Made by a program: the position numbers and the translations under genes. A DNA stretch of 39,332 bases from Myxococcales bacterium (lineage in GTDB: Bacteria; Myxococcota_A; Polyangia; GCA-2747355), in the NCBI GenBank assembly GCA_020431405.1, contig JAGQIK010000432.1, positions 1 to 39,332 on the forward strand. Direction: 5' to 3'. Shown in pieces: positions 8,281 to 17,228 of this stretch (position 1 is its first letter; the number at the start of each line of letters is the position of its first letter). The notes beneath the pieces were generated by a model, which was not told the origin of the DNA, ran no database searches, and saw nothing but the letters and a program-made list of their open reading frames with translations.

Positions 8281-9157
8281 ACGTCGCGCGTCCACCGAGC
8301 TGGGCGACGCGATCGCGAAGATCGTCGATGGGCTCGAATCCTGCTTCATCGTAGTAGCGATAGCCCACGCGCTCTAGCTCGCAGACGAGCGCATCTAGGC
8401 TATCGCCAACGCGTCGCTGCCAATAGTCGCTTACCTCGATGATCATCGCAGGCTTGAACCGTTTCAATGTCTCGCGGGCGCCGCGCAGAATCTTGGTCTC
8501 GTATCCGTCTACGTCAAGCTTGACGAAATCGAGCGAGGTCACACCGCGCTCGTGCACGAACTCGTCGAGCGTGATGAAGTCGACCTCTCCATGCTCTTCA
8601 GCGGTCTGCTTGCCGTCGGCGTTCCATTGCGACCGGAACGAATACTCGGTACGTGCTCGCGTTTCATCGGATAGTGCGCAATTGACGATATTCAGCGTCT
8701 GCGCCAGGTCCGGGTTGAGCTCGAGGTTCCGTCGCAGCTTCTTTGTTGCCCAGCCGGTCGGCTCGAACGCCCATACGTGCCCCGCGGGGCCTACCAGTCG
8801 AGCTAGCTGCAGCGCGTGGCAGCCAATGTTCGCGCCGATATCAAAGACCACCATGCCCGCCTCGACGATGCGTTCGATGGCCTCGGTCGTTCCAAGCTCG
8901 AAGTACCCGTCGTAGAAGATCGCACTGTCGATCTGTTGGGTCAGGTCGAGCTCGAACTGGATGCCTCTGCGCTCGACAACGACCCCGTTTCTGGCGAGCC
9001 GCTGTCGCACCCACAGGTCAACAGCTTGCAGCGCAGGAAACACCGGAGCCAAAACTGGCGAGCGCAACACGTCCCGAACGTAGCGTCGAAGGCGCAGCAG
9101 CGAGTCGACTGCCTTGTCCTGCAGCATCTTGTCCTGCAGCATCTTGTCTTGCAGCAT
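8246..9157 (-). CDS. FkbM family methyltransferase (start ambiguous)
   Basis: A 303-residue FkbM-type methyltransferase. The SAM-binding motif DIGANIG lies at about residues 106-112, VWAFEPTG follows, and the late motif LDVDGYE is present. FkbM enzymes O-methylate sugars or natural products; here a glycan hydroxyl is the likely target. The N-terminus reads MLQDK three times because of a 15-bp tandem repeat, giving three in-frame ATGs (9157, 9142, 9127). GAGGG lies about 10 nt before the first and AGGA 4 nt before the third, so the true start is open. It lies 6 bp after a second FkbM gene. Its 3' end overlaps the convergent flippase gene by 35 bp. Confidence 0.87.
   Translation of the reverse strand: MLQDKMLQDKMLQDKAVDSLLRLRRYVRDVLRSPVLAPVFPALQAVDLWVRQRLARNGVVVERRGIQFELDLTQQIDSAIFYDGYFELGTTEAIERIVEAGMVVFDIGANIGCHALQLARLVGPAGHVWAFEPTGWATKKLRRNLELNPDLAQTLNIVNCALSDETRARTEYSFRSQWNADGKQTAEEHGEVDFITLDEFVHERGVTSLDFVKLDVDGYETKILRGARETLKRFKPAMIIEVSDYWQRRVGDSLDALVCELERVGYRYYDEAGFEPIDDLRDRVAQLGGRATFNVVCVAPADV
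9113..9157 (-). repeat. 15-bp tandem repeat (3 copies) carrying three start codons
   Basis: Three consecutive 15-bp units (9113-9127, 9128-9142, 9143-9157), identical except for one base at 9149. On the minus strand each unit begins with ATG and encodes MLQDK, so copy number changes would add or remove five residues and one possible start without shifting frame. Confidence 0.9.
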
Positions 9158-9163
9158 CTTGGC

Positions 9164-9898
9164 CTAGCCCTCTTCGCGCCTGCGAAAGACCGCGTCGAGC
9201 GACAGGACTCTGCCGTCAGCCCCGTAGGTCTGCTCGAGGTTGCCCGCGTATTGGAAACCTGCCTCGCTCAAGAGCAGATAGATGTCGTGAAACGACGCTT
9301 GATTCTCGTAGAAGCCCTCGATGCTCGTCTCGACGATGCAGGCAGCGCATCGCTCGAGCGTTTCCAGTCCTCCGCGAATGACCCGGTCCTCGTAGCCCTG
9401 CACGTCGAGCTTGGCGAGAATGGGCGGTACCAACGCCAACTCGGACGCGATGTCGTCGAGGCGTCTAAGCTCGACGGGCTGCGGCCGATGCTCTTTGACT
9501 TGGGGATAGGTCTCCTCGAGCGCGCGTGTGGTGGCGAGCAACGACGACGATGGGGTGAAGTTGGAGTGCATGAACATGTCGACGCTGCCGCACTCGTCTC
9601 CAAGTGCAACATTCATCGCCTGAACACGCGCCTGCTCACCAGCCCATTGCTGCAGCTGCTCGAAGACCTGCGGCAGCGGCTCGAAACAGTAGAGCTGCGC
9701 CTCGGGAAAGACCGTAAGGATGATTCTCGCGAACTGTCCTCGATTGGCCCCGATATCGAGCACCGTGTTGACCTCGAGCGACTTGAGTCCGAAGAAGCCC
9801 TCCACGCGCGAGTATGGCCTTCGGGCGACAGAAAAACCGAGGCGACTGATCGCCACCTTCATCATCGATCGCAGCTGATTTCGAATCGCGTAGAACAT
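9164..9898 (-). CDS. FkbM family methyltransferase
   Basis: A 244-residue FkbM-type methyltransferase. Motif I VLDIGANRG is at residues 46-54, the acidic strand end is LYCFEPLP, and LAKLDVQGYE is the C-terminal motif typical of the family. It resembles the next gene in architecture but differs clearly in sequence, so the pair could be an old duplication or two separate recruitments. It sits between the NTP_transf_5-like gene (59 bp upstream) and the second FkbM gene (6 bp downstream). Substrate unknown; a sugar hydroxyl in the exported glycan is the most likely acceptor. Confidence 0.87.
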   Translation of the reverse strand: MFYAIRNQLRSMMKVAISRLGFSVARRPYSRVEGFFGLKSLEVNTVLDIGANRGQFARIILTVFPEAQLYCFEPLPQVFEQLQQWAGEQARVQAMNVALGDECGSVDMFMHSNFTPSSSLLATTRALEETYPQVKEHRPQPVELRRLDDIASELALVPPILAKLDVQGYEDRVIRGGLETLERCAACIVETSIEGFYENQASFHDIYLLLSEAGFQYAGNLEQTYGADGRVLSLDAVFRRREEG

Positions 9899-9957
9899 CG
9901 AAGTCGTGGCATGCCTGCGTGAGGCGCGCGGAGTTCTTTCAGCTCAAGCGGTGTTGG

Positions 9958-11040
9958 TTAGAGCCCGGCACGGCGTGCTCGATCGTAGCCGCCGAGGAGC
10001 AAGCAACTCGGCACACGAATTGGCGAGTGCTCCTCGAGCGACTTCACTAGTCGTTGTACCACGTCTCGCGATGCGTGACCGATGTCGTCGTGTGTGAGCG
10101 CATCAACCAAGGGTCTCATCATCGCCGGCGGATGCAGTGCTCCTTCTACGATATCGAACGGTGGGTTGAGCAGAGTCAACAGCGCTAGGGTGCCGCGAGA
10201 GAGACGGACGTTCATCGGCGGCTGGACACCCATCAGCATCGACGCGTGCCACAGCGCGTATTGGACCGCGCGGCGAGCGCCCAGCGAGGCGGAAAGCCCC
10301 ACGACCCGCTGCCAGTCCAGCGCTTCTCGCGCCTCGGCGAGCCGAATCAGGTCGAGCGGCCACTTCAAAAGCCCTCGGAATCTATGGGACGCCAGATGCA
10401 GCGCAAGACTGAGCACCTCGTCCTCGGCCGCCAAGCGCCAGTGGCCCGCTGCACCTCTAACCGCGCGGCCCAACGCTTCCGCGCCCTTGCCGCGCCCGTC
10501 GTACATGCGGTAGAAGCAGGTCCAGTGCAGCTCGACCAGGACGTTGCGCTCGCTGACGAAACGCACGTGGTGATGATGCCTCTGCGGCAACGCAGCGCGT
10601 TCGGAACGAAAGCCCAACGCGACGAGCAGCGCGGCGACGTCGTCGAGCTGTGACGGGTGACTGAGTAGATCGATGTCAACCATAGCGCGCTCGCCCGGCG
10701 CGTAAATGCCCGCCAGCATCAATGCGCTCCCCTTGAATGGGATGAGCTTGAGGCCCAGCTGTTCAGCGCGGTCGAGGATTGTGTCAGTGGATGCGAGTAG
10801 CTCGCCGACGTTGGCTTCCACGGCCAGCGAGGCCATCAGAAGCGCGCGGCGCACCGACAATGGAGCGTCTGCCCCTAATCGCTCGCCGACGAGGCCCGGC
10901 AACCCGCTTCGCAACGCGAGCTCGACGAAGCGCTTCCAATCGACGGCGTGACCACCGTGAACGCGCTCGCGGCGGCCCACCAGAGACAGCAACAGCTCGG
11001 CCTCGACACTTGGGGGTTGCGCTCGCCACGCTAACACCAC
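9958..11040 (-). CDS. Putative nucleotidyltransferase-fold protein (NTP_transf_5-like)
   Basis: A 360-residue protein resembling the NTP_transf_5 family, which is common in polysaccharide loci and has no settled function. Visible hallmarks are PFKGSAL, then ERAMVDIDLL with the Asp-x-Asp of a nucleotidyltransferase fold at about residue 120, followed by HHVRFVSE and a basic, helical C-terminal half. The start is GTG at 11040, with a second GTG directly after it. It heads a minus-strand set with the two FkbM genes and is divergent from the lipoprotein at 11144 across 103 bp. The substrate may be a nucleotide and a sugar, or the fold may be non-catalytic. Confidence 0.72.
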   Translation of the reverse strand: MVLAWRAQPPSVEAELLLSLVGRRERVHGGHAVDWKRFVELALRSGLPGLVGERLGADAPLSVRRALLMASLAVEANVGELLASTDTILDRAEQLGLKLIPFKGSALMLAGIYAPGERAMVDIDLLSHPSQLDDVAALLVALGFRSERAALPQRHHHHVRFVSERNVLVELHWTCFYRMYDGRGKGAEALGRAVRGAAGHWRLAAEDEVLSLALHLASHRFRGLLKWPLDLIRLAEAREALDWQRVVGLSASLGARRAVQYALWHASMLMGVQPPMNVRLSRGTLALLTLLNPPFDIVEGALHPPAMMRPLVDALTHDDIGHASRDVVQRLVKSLEEHSPIRVPSCLLLGGYDRARRAGL

Positions 11041-11143
11041 CGTTCACACCCAAGGTCGCGAAAACACGATGCTGTACCGAAACGGTTGAAATCTACTGTT
11101 GTTTGGTCGACTTGCAGCGCAGCCTCCGTCTAGAATGTAACGC

Positions 11144-12121
11144 GTGCTACTCCGCGCCGCTACCCTCACCACTGCGCTCTGCCTCGTAGGTTGTGTGTTC
11201 GACTCCGGTGGCGTCAGCGTCACTAACGACCTCGCCACCGACCGTGGAATCGACGCCGGCGACATAGGTGGCGACGTGCCCGCCGATGCGCCCGAAGCGA
11301 GCGTCGAGACGTCCGGCGACTTGGACTCCGCGCCCGAAGCTGGCGACATGCCGATGGAGCAAGCCGATGACGTGCTCGACTCGGACAACGACGGCGTCCC
11401 CGACGCCAATGACAACTGCCCGACCGTGAGTAACACCAATCAAGACGATGTCGACGCCGATAACGTCGGCGATGCATGCGACAACTGCCCCACGGTGTCG
11501 AACTCGACGCAGGCGGATCTCGACAACGACATGATTGGCGACGAATGCGACCCCGACAAGGACGGCGACACGATCCCCAACGAAGTTGATCCCAACCCCC
11601 TCGTCGCCGACACGCCGCTCTACGGCGCGCCCGCGCCTTCTGCCTCCGTTGGTGACTTCACTGCTACCGGAACGTGGACGCCATCATCAGACGCGATCTG
11701 CAGCACCACCAGCGCGCTCGCCCGCTCTCTGCTGCTGAAGAGCAGTCAGCTCTCTCAAACCAACTTCAAAGCCGTCACCGAGGTAACGATCAGCCAAACG
11801 ACGAGTCCCGCGTTTGTCGGCCTGGGCTTTCGTACCAATGGGCAGACAGGCTATTTCTGCCTGGTGGAACGCGACACGGGGCAGTTGGTGCTGTCGAAAA
11901 CGACGACGACAGGGTCCACCATACTCGGCACTGCGAAAGTACCATCGCAGACTACATATGTACTGTCTGCACGTGCACAAGGCGCGACCCTCGTGTGCAA
12001 GATGGAACCGAGTGGACCCGACGTGACCATGACCGATAGCACTCTCATGTCTGGCACGGTAAGCCTTTACACGAGCAAAGCACAGGCGTGCTTTGGCTAC
12101 CTTTTTGTGCTCCAACCGTAG
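11144..12121 (+). CDS. Lipoprotein with thrombospondin type 3 repeats and a beta-rich C-terminal domain
   Basis: A 325-residue exported protein. The signal peptide ends at the lipobox LVGC (Cys17). An acidic linker (about 30-78) leads to TSP3-type calcium-binding repeats at about 79-153, with the [15 protein letters not shown] pattern and Cys pairs. Residues 157-325 form a Ser/Thr-rich, beta-rich domain of LamG/ConA-like appearance that may bind carbohydrate. GTG 11144 is the only suitable start, since an upstream ATG at 11135 runs straight into a stop. A TAGAAT hexamer at 11131-11136 leaves little or no leader. It is followed after 12 bp by another lipoprotein gene. The function is unknown; a surface role tied to the glycan is an inference from position. 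Confidence 0.8.
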   Translation: MLLRAATLTTALCLVGCVFDSGGVSVTNDLATDRGIDAGDIGGDVPADAPEASVETSGDLDSAPEAGDMPMEQADDVLDSDNDGVPDANDNCPTVSNTNQDDVDADNVGDACDNCPTVSNSTQADLDNDMIGDECDPDKDGDTIPNEVDPNPLVADTPLYGAPAPSASVGDFTATGTWTPSSDAICSTTSALARSLLLKSSQLSQTNFKAVTEVTISQTTSPAFVGLGFRTNGQTGYFCLVERDTGQLVLSKTTTTGSTILGTAKVPSQTTYVLSARAQGATLVCKMEPSGPDVTMTDSTLMSGTVSLYTSKAQACFGYLFVLQP

Positions 12122-12133
12122 TACGGAGTCGAC

Positions 12134-12928
12134 ATGTTTTGGCGCTATTTTAGACTAGTTCTTTCAGCTTGCGTTTTGGTCTCGGCATTCGCGTGCAGCC
12201 TCGCATTGGACACGGGCTCGCTGCAGGGCGGCGACGCGAAAACCAATACGAACGACATGGATGCTGGCGTCACAGACCTCGATACCACGGCGCCAGATCC
12301 CGACATCGGCGACCTTTTTATTCCGACCGAAGCCTCTTCTTGTCAGGACGGAGCGCCCTGCATCGTGCAGGGCAAGCTCGGCGAGTGCGCCATCGGCGAG
12401 CTCGATTGCAGTGGAGGCGGAACCGGCACGTGCAAACAAACGTACGTTCCTCATACGGAAACGTGCAATGGTAAGGACGAGAACTGCAACGGCCTCAAAG
12501 ACGATGTCGACGTCGCGGCACATACACAATGTGGCATCAATCGCCACTGCAACGGCACGCGCTGCGTGGACGGTTGCGTCTCCAACACCGACTGCGGTAA
12601 CGGCAACGCTTGCGACAAGTCTACCGGCAACTGTGTCTGTGGCCCCGCCGGACCGTGCTCGGGACCGCTGCGCTGCGGAGCCGGCGGCTTGTGCTACTGC
12701 AACGGCGACCTTTGCGAAGCGAACGAACGCTGCACGGGATCCGGCTCAAGTCGCGCTTGCACCCCCATCCCGGCCGACACGGGACCCGACACCACCATTG
12801 ATTCGGGCCCTGGCGACACCACCTTCGATCAGCCTGCGGGCGACACCACCGTCGACACCACTTCACCAGACACGTCGGTTGACTCGTCTGTTGATTCTGG
12901 CCCAGCGGACTCGGGCGACGCCGGCTAG
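12134..12928 (+). CDS. Cys-rich lipoprotein with MopE-like motif and Asp/Thr/Ser-rich tail
   Basis: A 264-residue exported protein with a hydrophobic leader ending at Cys21 (SAFAC, an imperfect lipobox). The middle has over 20 cysteines. CNGKDENCNGLKDD at 111-124 matches the MopE-type metal-binding motif found in Myxococcota surface proteins, and an EGF-like Cys pattern follows to residue 209. The last 50 residues are a low-complexity Asp, Thr, Ser and Gly tail (from about 214) of the kind that acts as a flexible surface linker. It lies between the TSP3 lipoprotein (12 bp upstream) and the O-antigen ligase gene (24 bp downstream), so all three are probably co-transcribed. Function unknown. 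Confidence 0.78.
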   Translation: MFWRYFRLVLSACVLVSAFACSLALDTGSLQGGDAKTNTNDMDAGVTDLDTTAPDPDIGDLFIPTEASSCQDGAPCIVQGKLGECAIGELDCSGGGTGTCKQTYVPHTETCNGKDENCNGLKDDVDVAAHTQCGINRHCNGTRCVDGCVSNTDCGNGNACDKSTGNCVCGPAGPCSGPLRCGAGGLCYCNGDLCEANERCTGSGSSRACTPIPADTGPDTTIDSGPGDTTFDQPAGDTTVDTTSPDTSVDSSVDSGPADSGDAG

Positions 12929-12952
12929 CATCAGCGCGGGCTCGTCGTTGAG

Positions 12953-15220
12953 ATGACGGTCGCCCGCTTGTGCGCCACGGTCTCGATGGTCGCGCTCGCC
13001 GTCGTGCCGGCCATCCTCATCGGGTCGGTGCACCGGCCAGCCCAAATCGCCGCGGCGGCGCTGGCGGCAGTAGCGCTTGGGTGCGTGGTGGTCGCGCGGC
13101 GGGCTCACGGCGGCACTGGTGGCGTGGTTACTTGGTATGGCTACGTGTTGCTGGCGTTTGCGTTCTGGACCGCGCTGCAACTCATCCCACTCCCCGTCGC
13201 GTGGCTCGCTACCCTCGCGCCAAACGTCGCCGAGGTCGTCTCGATCTCGTCAAGAGCTCTCGCAAGCCCGCTGACCTCCTTTCCACTGTCGCTCGATCCG
13301 TCCGCAACAAGCTGGGAGCTCCTTCGCCTGCTAACGTGTGCTGTCGCTTTTGTTGCAGCGCTCAATTACCTGCACCGAGAACGACGACGACGCGTCCTAT
13401 CGCTAGCTCTGCTCGCGACGGGAACCTTGATGACGCTCGCCGGGCTGCTCGGCGCGTTCTTCGCCAAAGGAAAGCCCTGGCTACTCTACACGCCTTCATC
13501 GACGCATAGCGGCGACGGCCTCATCACGACAGCATTCGTCAACAGCAACCACGGTGCGTGCTTCCTCGCAATCTGCACGCTGTTGGGCGTCGGCCTTTCA
13601 TTGAAATCCGACAGGAGTCGCGTCTTTCGCTTCGGTGTGGTAGCCGCGACCATCGTATGCGGCGTGGGCGTCGTGCTGACGTTGTCGAGAGGGGGCATCG
13701 CGGCGCTCGCCGCGGGGCTCTTGGCTCTGCTCCTGCTCGGCTATCGCCAAAAGAACGGCAGCTGGATCCCGCTGTTCGTCGCGATCGGACTGCTCGCCGC
13801 GTGTGCTGCCTTCATACCTGCCGTCTTTCGCGAGGTGAGCAACACCAACGTCGACAAGTCGGCGCTGTGGGGTGTGGCGCTCGATATGGCCCGTCAAAAC
13901 CCGCTCTTCGGCGTGGGCAAGGGCGCTTTTGCGACGACCGTGGGCCGGTATCTCGATCCATCGATCGGAATGACGGCTTCGTACACCCACGCCGAAAACC
14001 AGTACGTGCACCTGATGGCCGAGGTCGGCGTCGTCGTGGGCGGGCTCCTCATCATCCTCTCGGCGGTCGCGTTCGTTCGATGGTTGAAGAAGGCAAAGCT
14101 CGACTTCACCACGATGGCCGCAGCAGCTTCGCTGGTCGCCGTCGCGGTCCAAAGCATCGCCGACTTCGGGCTCGAGTTCGCTGGACTGGCCGTACCAGCA
14201 GCGATGCTTGCGGGGGCCGTGGCAGCGGCTGCTGGACGACAGCAGGCCAGTAGGACAAGCCGCGGCATGACGCTCGCCGCGCTCGCCGCGCTCGTCGTCG
14301 CCGCCATCGTCATTCCCGTATCCGCCGGCCAGGACGCCTTCGCCTCTGCACTCACCATCAAGCCCGGTACGTCGGGCTGGCGCCGCCGCGCGAGGCAGGT
14401 GATCCGAAAACACCCGGCCGACTATTTCGCGCATCTCGTGCTCGCCCGCCACGAACGCGACCACCGCAAAGCACTCTCGGCGCTCGGTCGTACACTGGCG
14501 CTCGCGCCGCTGTCGGCAGCGGCACACGCCGAGGCGGCGCGGCGTCTGCACCTGTTGGGCCATCGCTCGCAAGCGATTCTCGAGTATGGGCTCGCGCTCC
14601 GCTACGGACGTCCTCGCCGCCGACTGCTCGAGCGCGGCGTCGACCTGAGCCGTACGACGCGAGAGCTGCAGACGCTTCTGCCCAGCCGCCCCGAAAGCTT
14701 CGTGTCAGCGATCGCGCGCCTACTGCGTACGCGCCGCTTCAAGCTGGCCGACGCGTTGGGGCGGGTTGCGTCGCGCCGCTGGCCGGCACACCTTCGCGTT
14801 CGTATCACGTCGATCACCGCTACCTCGTCGGACGGCGATCGACCTGCCGCGATCGCGGCGGCGAAGAAACTCGTGGCCTCCAACCCGGCGGTCGAAGCGT
14901 TTCGATTGCTGGTCCGCCTGCTTCGCGCGGCCAAGAGCGCCGACGAGAGCGTGTGGTTGCGCAAGGCCAGCCAGCGACATCCCGGAGACGTCAGGTTCGC
15001 CAGCGACCTAGCGCGGATCCTCGCGACGCAGCGAAAATACGACGACGCGATCTCGATCCTCGAGCGTGTCAAGCCGTACCTGAGCCGCCCCGCCCAAATG
15101 GCTCAAGTGTACGATTCGCTGTCCCAAATACACCGGCTCGCGGGTCGCCTTCATCGGGCTCGGTGGGAAAGCCAACAGGCTCGCCACTGGCGACAGCGCG
15201 CGGGACGAACAAAGCCTTGA
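12953..15220 (+). CDS. O-antigen ligase/polymerase family protein with C-terminal TPR-like region
   Basis: A 755-residue membrane protein. Residues 1-450 contain about 11-12 membrane helices with the Wzy_C/WaaL-type core: TLSRGG at 243-248, then GVGKGAFATTVGRY and HAENQYVHLMAEVG, the periplasmic-loop segment typical of O-antigen ligases and polymerases. From about residue 470 the protein becomes basic and helical with repeated Ala/Leu pairs, consistent with TPR repeats and with a soluble domain. Such two-part proteins occur in exopolysaccharide loci and may polymerise repeat units or attach glycan to an acceptor. This is one of two Wzy/WaaL-like proteins in the window. It is in line with the two lipoprotein genes upstream. 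Confidence 0.85.
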   Translation: MTVARLCATVSMVALAVVPAILIGSVHRPAQIAAAALAAVALGCVVVARRAHGGTGGVVTWYGYVLLAFAFWTALQLIPLPVAWLATLAPNVAEVVSISSRALASPLTSFPLSLDPSATSWELLRLLTCAVAFVAALNYLHRERRRRVLSLALLATGTLMTLAGLLGAFFAKGKPWLLYTPSSTHSGDGLITTAFVNSNHGACFLAICTLLGVGLSLKSDRSRVFRFGVVAATIVCGVGVVLTLSRGGIAALAAGLLALLLLGYRQKNGSWIPLFVAIGLLAACAAFIPAVFREVSNTNVDKSALWGVALDMARQNPLFGVGKGAFATTVGRYLDPSIGMTASYTHAENQYVHLMAEVGVVVGGLLIILSAVAFVRWLKKAKLDFTTMAAAASLVAVAVQSIADFGLEFAGLAVPAAMLAGAVAAAAGRQQASRTSRGMTLAALAALVVAAIVIPVSAGQDAFASALTIKPGTSGWRRRARQVIRKHPADYFAHLVLARHERDHRKALSALGRTLALAPLSAAAHAEAARRLHLLGHRSQAILEYGLALRYGRPRRRLLERGVDLSRTTRELQTLLPSRPESFVSAIARLLRTRRFKLADALGRVASRRWPAHLRVRITSITATSSDGDRPAAIAAAKKLVASNPAVEAFRLLVRLLRAAKSADESVWLRKASQRHPGDVRFASDLARILATQRKYDDAISILERVKPYLSRPAQMAQVYDSLSQIHRLAGRLHRARWESQQARHWRQRAGRTKP

Positions 15221-15311
15221 ACTTTCAGAGGCGCTGGCGCACCTGAAACCCTGCGTTGACTCCCACACAGGTGCACGCAATAGTCCCGCGGCGTGAGGCT
15301 CGAGGCATAAG

Positions 15312-17105
15312 ATGAGTGCGGTGTTCGATCTAGGTGCCTTCTCCAGCGCTGTCGGCGCCGCGGTCGCAGCGATCGTCGTAGTCCTGACGATCCCGTTGGT
15401 CAAACGCCTCGCACATCGGGTCGGCGCCGTCTCCCGCCCGCGCGCGGACCGCTGGAAGCAGCGCTCAATCCCGATGTTAGGCGGCGTCGCGATCTTTGCG
15501 GGCGTGATGGTCGCCAGCGTGTTGTTCGCTCCGCTCGACAAGTCGAGGATCGCCCTTCTCGCCTGCGCCTCGGTGATGTTTTTTCTCGGGCTCGTAGACG
15601 ACGTTCACGAGGTCAAACCCTACGTCAAGTTGATCGTCCAGCTGCTCGCCGCGCTGGCGTTTTCCCAGCTGGGAGGCGTGCTGCCCTGGACGAAGAACGC
15701 ACTATTCAACCAAGCCGTCTCCGTCTTTTGGCTTGTCGGTATCTCGAACGCGTTCAACCTGCTCGACAACATGGACGGTCTGTGCGGCGGGATCGGCGCC
15801 ATCGCTGCCGCCTTCCTCGCCTACTTTTTGTGGAGCTACGGACAGACCGACGCCGTCACGCTGTCGCTGGCCATGGCTGCGGCGCTCGCTGGCTTTCTCG
15901 TGTTCAATTTCAGTCCCGCATCGGTGTTCATGGGAGACTCGGGTAGCCAGTTCGTCGGATTTTTTATCGGTGGGCTCGCGTTGCTGAGCAAGACGTATCG
16001 CACGCGAAACCTGCTCGCGGTCGTTGCCGTGCCTCTGCTGGTGCTACTGCTGCCGATCCTCGACACCACCTTCGTCACGGTCTTGCGCCTGCTCAACAAC
16101 CGCCCCGTCTCACAAGGCGGTCGCGACCACACATCACATCGTCTGGTTCAGCTTGGAATGAGCGAGCGTCGCGCTGTACTGATCCTTTACGGATTCACAG
16201 CAGCGTCGGGCGCGATGGCCGTGCTCGTGCGCAGCTGGGATGTTGGCCATAGCATCGCTTTGCTGCCGTTCTTCGCGCTCGCGGTCGTACTCGTCGCCGT
16301 ATATCTGAGCAGCGTCACAGTAATCTCGCAGCCGACCCAGGATGAATCTGGTCGCAACAACCGGCTGCAGTTTCTCGTACGCTTGCGCTACAAGCGTCAG
16401 ATCGCCGCCATCACCGCCGATCTCGTCGTCGTCGCCGCATCCTACTATGGCGCCTATCTGCTGCGCTTCGGTGGCTTCGAAGATCCAGCCCTTCGTGCTC
16501 TCTTCACCGAGTCGCTACCGGTCGTTCTGGGAGTGCAGCTGCTGGCGCTGTGGCTGTTGAGCGGCTACTCAGAAGGCTGGCGTCACTTTTCGGTCGCCTC
16601 TGGCATGCGCTACGCCCGCGCCGTGGTCGTCGGCACCGCCGGAGCAGCGCTGCTCCTGCTGTACATCACACGCTTTGAAGGGTACTCGCGCGCGGTTTTC
16701 GTAATTCATGGGCTGATCTGCCTGATCGCCGTGCTGGCGTTGCGCTCGTCGTTTCGCATGGTCGACGAGCTGCTCACGCGAGCCCGCACCGATGGCGTCG
16801 CGAGCCTTATCTATGGCGCCGGCGCGGGTGGCGATCTACTTGTACGCGAAGCACAGGCCAATCCTGCGATCGCGCTGCGCCCTATCGGCTTCATCGACGA
16901 CGACATGGCTAAGCGCGGATTGAAGATCCGTGGCATCCCCGTGCTCGGCAGCGGCGACGAGATCCTGACGATCCTCAACGACAGGCGTGTCGAGCAAGTG
17001 GTCGTCTCGTCGCAGCAGATCCCGTCGGACAAGGTCGACAACGTCGCCAAAGTCTGTAGCAAGCATCAGATCCCAGTCCGACGCGCGCGCATCGTAATCG
17101 AGTAA
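15312..17105 (+). CDS. WecA/MraY-type phosphoglycosyltransferase fused to a membrane and Rossmann module
   Basis: This 597-residue protein joins two recognisable parts. Residues 1-330 are a polyprenyl-phosphate GlcNAc-1-phosphate transferase (WecA family): DNMDG at 152-156 (Mg-binding Asp pair), MGDSGS at 207-212 and the HTSH motif at 273-276, amid many helices. Residues 350-597 resemble the N-terminal half of WbpM/FlaA1-type proteins: four helices, then a Rossmann domain with GAGAGGDLL near 502 and PIGFIDDD. The SDR catalytic domain of WbpM is absent. It probably primes the repeat unit by putting a sugar-phosphate on undecaprenyl phosphate. ATG 15312 follows a 91-bp gap. No sign of a frameshift at the junction. 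Confidence 0.85.
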   Translation: MSAVFDLGAFSSAVGAAVAAIVVVLTIPLVKRLAHRVGAVSRPRADRWKQRSIPMLGGVAIFAGVMVASVLFAPLDKSRIALLACASVMFFLGLVDDVHEVKPYVKLIVQLLAALAFSQLGGVLPWTKNALFNQAVSVFWLVGISNAFNLLDNMDGLCGGIGAIAAAFLAYFLWSYGQTDAVTLSLAMAAALAGFLVFNFSPASVFMGDSGSQFVGFFIGGLALLSKTYRTRNLLAVVAVPLLVLLLPILDTTFVTVLRLLNNRPVSQGGRDHTSHRLVQLGMSERRAVLILYGFTAASGAMAVLVRSWDVGHSIALLPFFALAVVLVAVYLSSVTVISQPTQDESGRNNRLQFLVRLRYKRQIAAITADLVVVAASYYGAYLLRFGGFEDPALRALFTESLPVVLGVQLLALWLLSGYSEGWRHFSVASGMRYARAVVVGTAGAALLLLYITRFEGYSRAVFVIHGLICLIAVLALRSSFRMVDELLTRARTDGVASLIYGAGAGGDLLVREAQANPAIALRPIGFIDDDMAKRGLKIRGIPVLGSGDEILTILNDRRVEQVVVSSQQIPSDKVDNVAKVCSKHQIPVRRARIVIE

Positions 17106-17149
17106 CCGGGCTCACACCCACAGGTTACGCGCTGGGCCAAACCTCCGGG

Positions 17150-17178
17150 TTGCCAACTTCACCAGAACCTCCTATCTT
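17150..17178 (+). promoter_or_regulatory. Candidate sigma70-type promoter for the four-repeat lipoprotein
   Basis: TTGCCA (17150-17155) and TATCTT (17173-17178) are separated by 17 nt. The -35 element matches at 5 of 6 bases and the -10 at 4 of 6. Transcription would start near 17185, leaving a leader of about 44 nt before the GTG at 17229. The leader contains a strong ribosome site, GGAGGG (17217-17222), 6 nt from the start. Confidence 0.5.
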
Positions 17179-17228
17179 CGGCCTTCCTGGCCCACTCGCA
17201 GTTCCACCCAGACACCGGAGGGATCCAA

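Noticed and set aside
17102-17128. GTAACC/GGTTAC inverted repeat after the WecA fusion gene
   Set aside because: A 6-bp stem with a 15-base loop and no T-tract is too weak to call a terminator.
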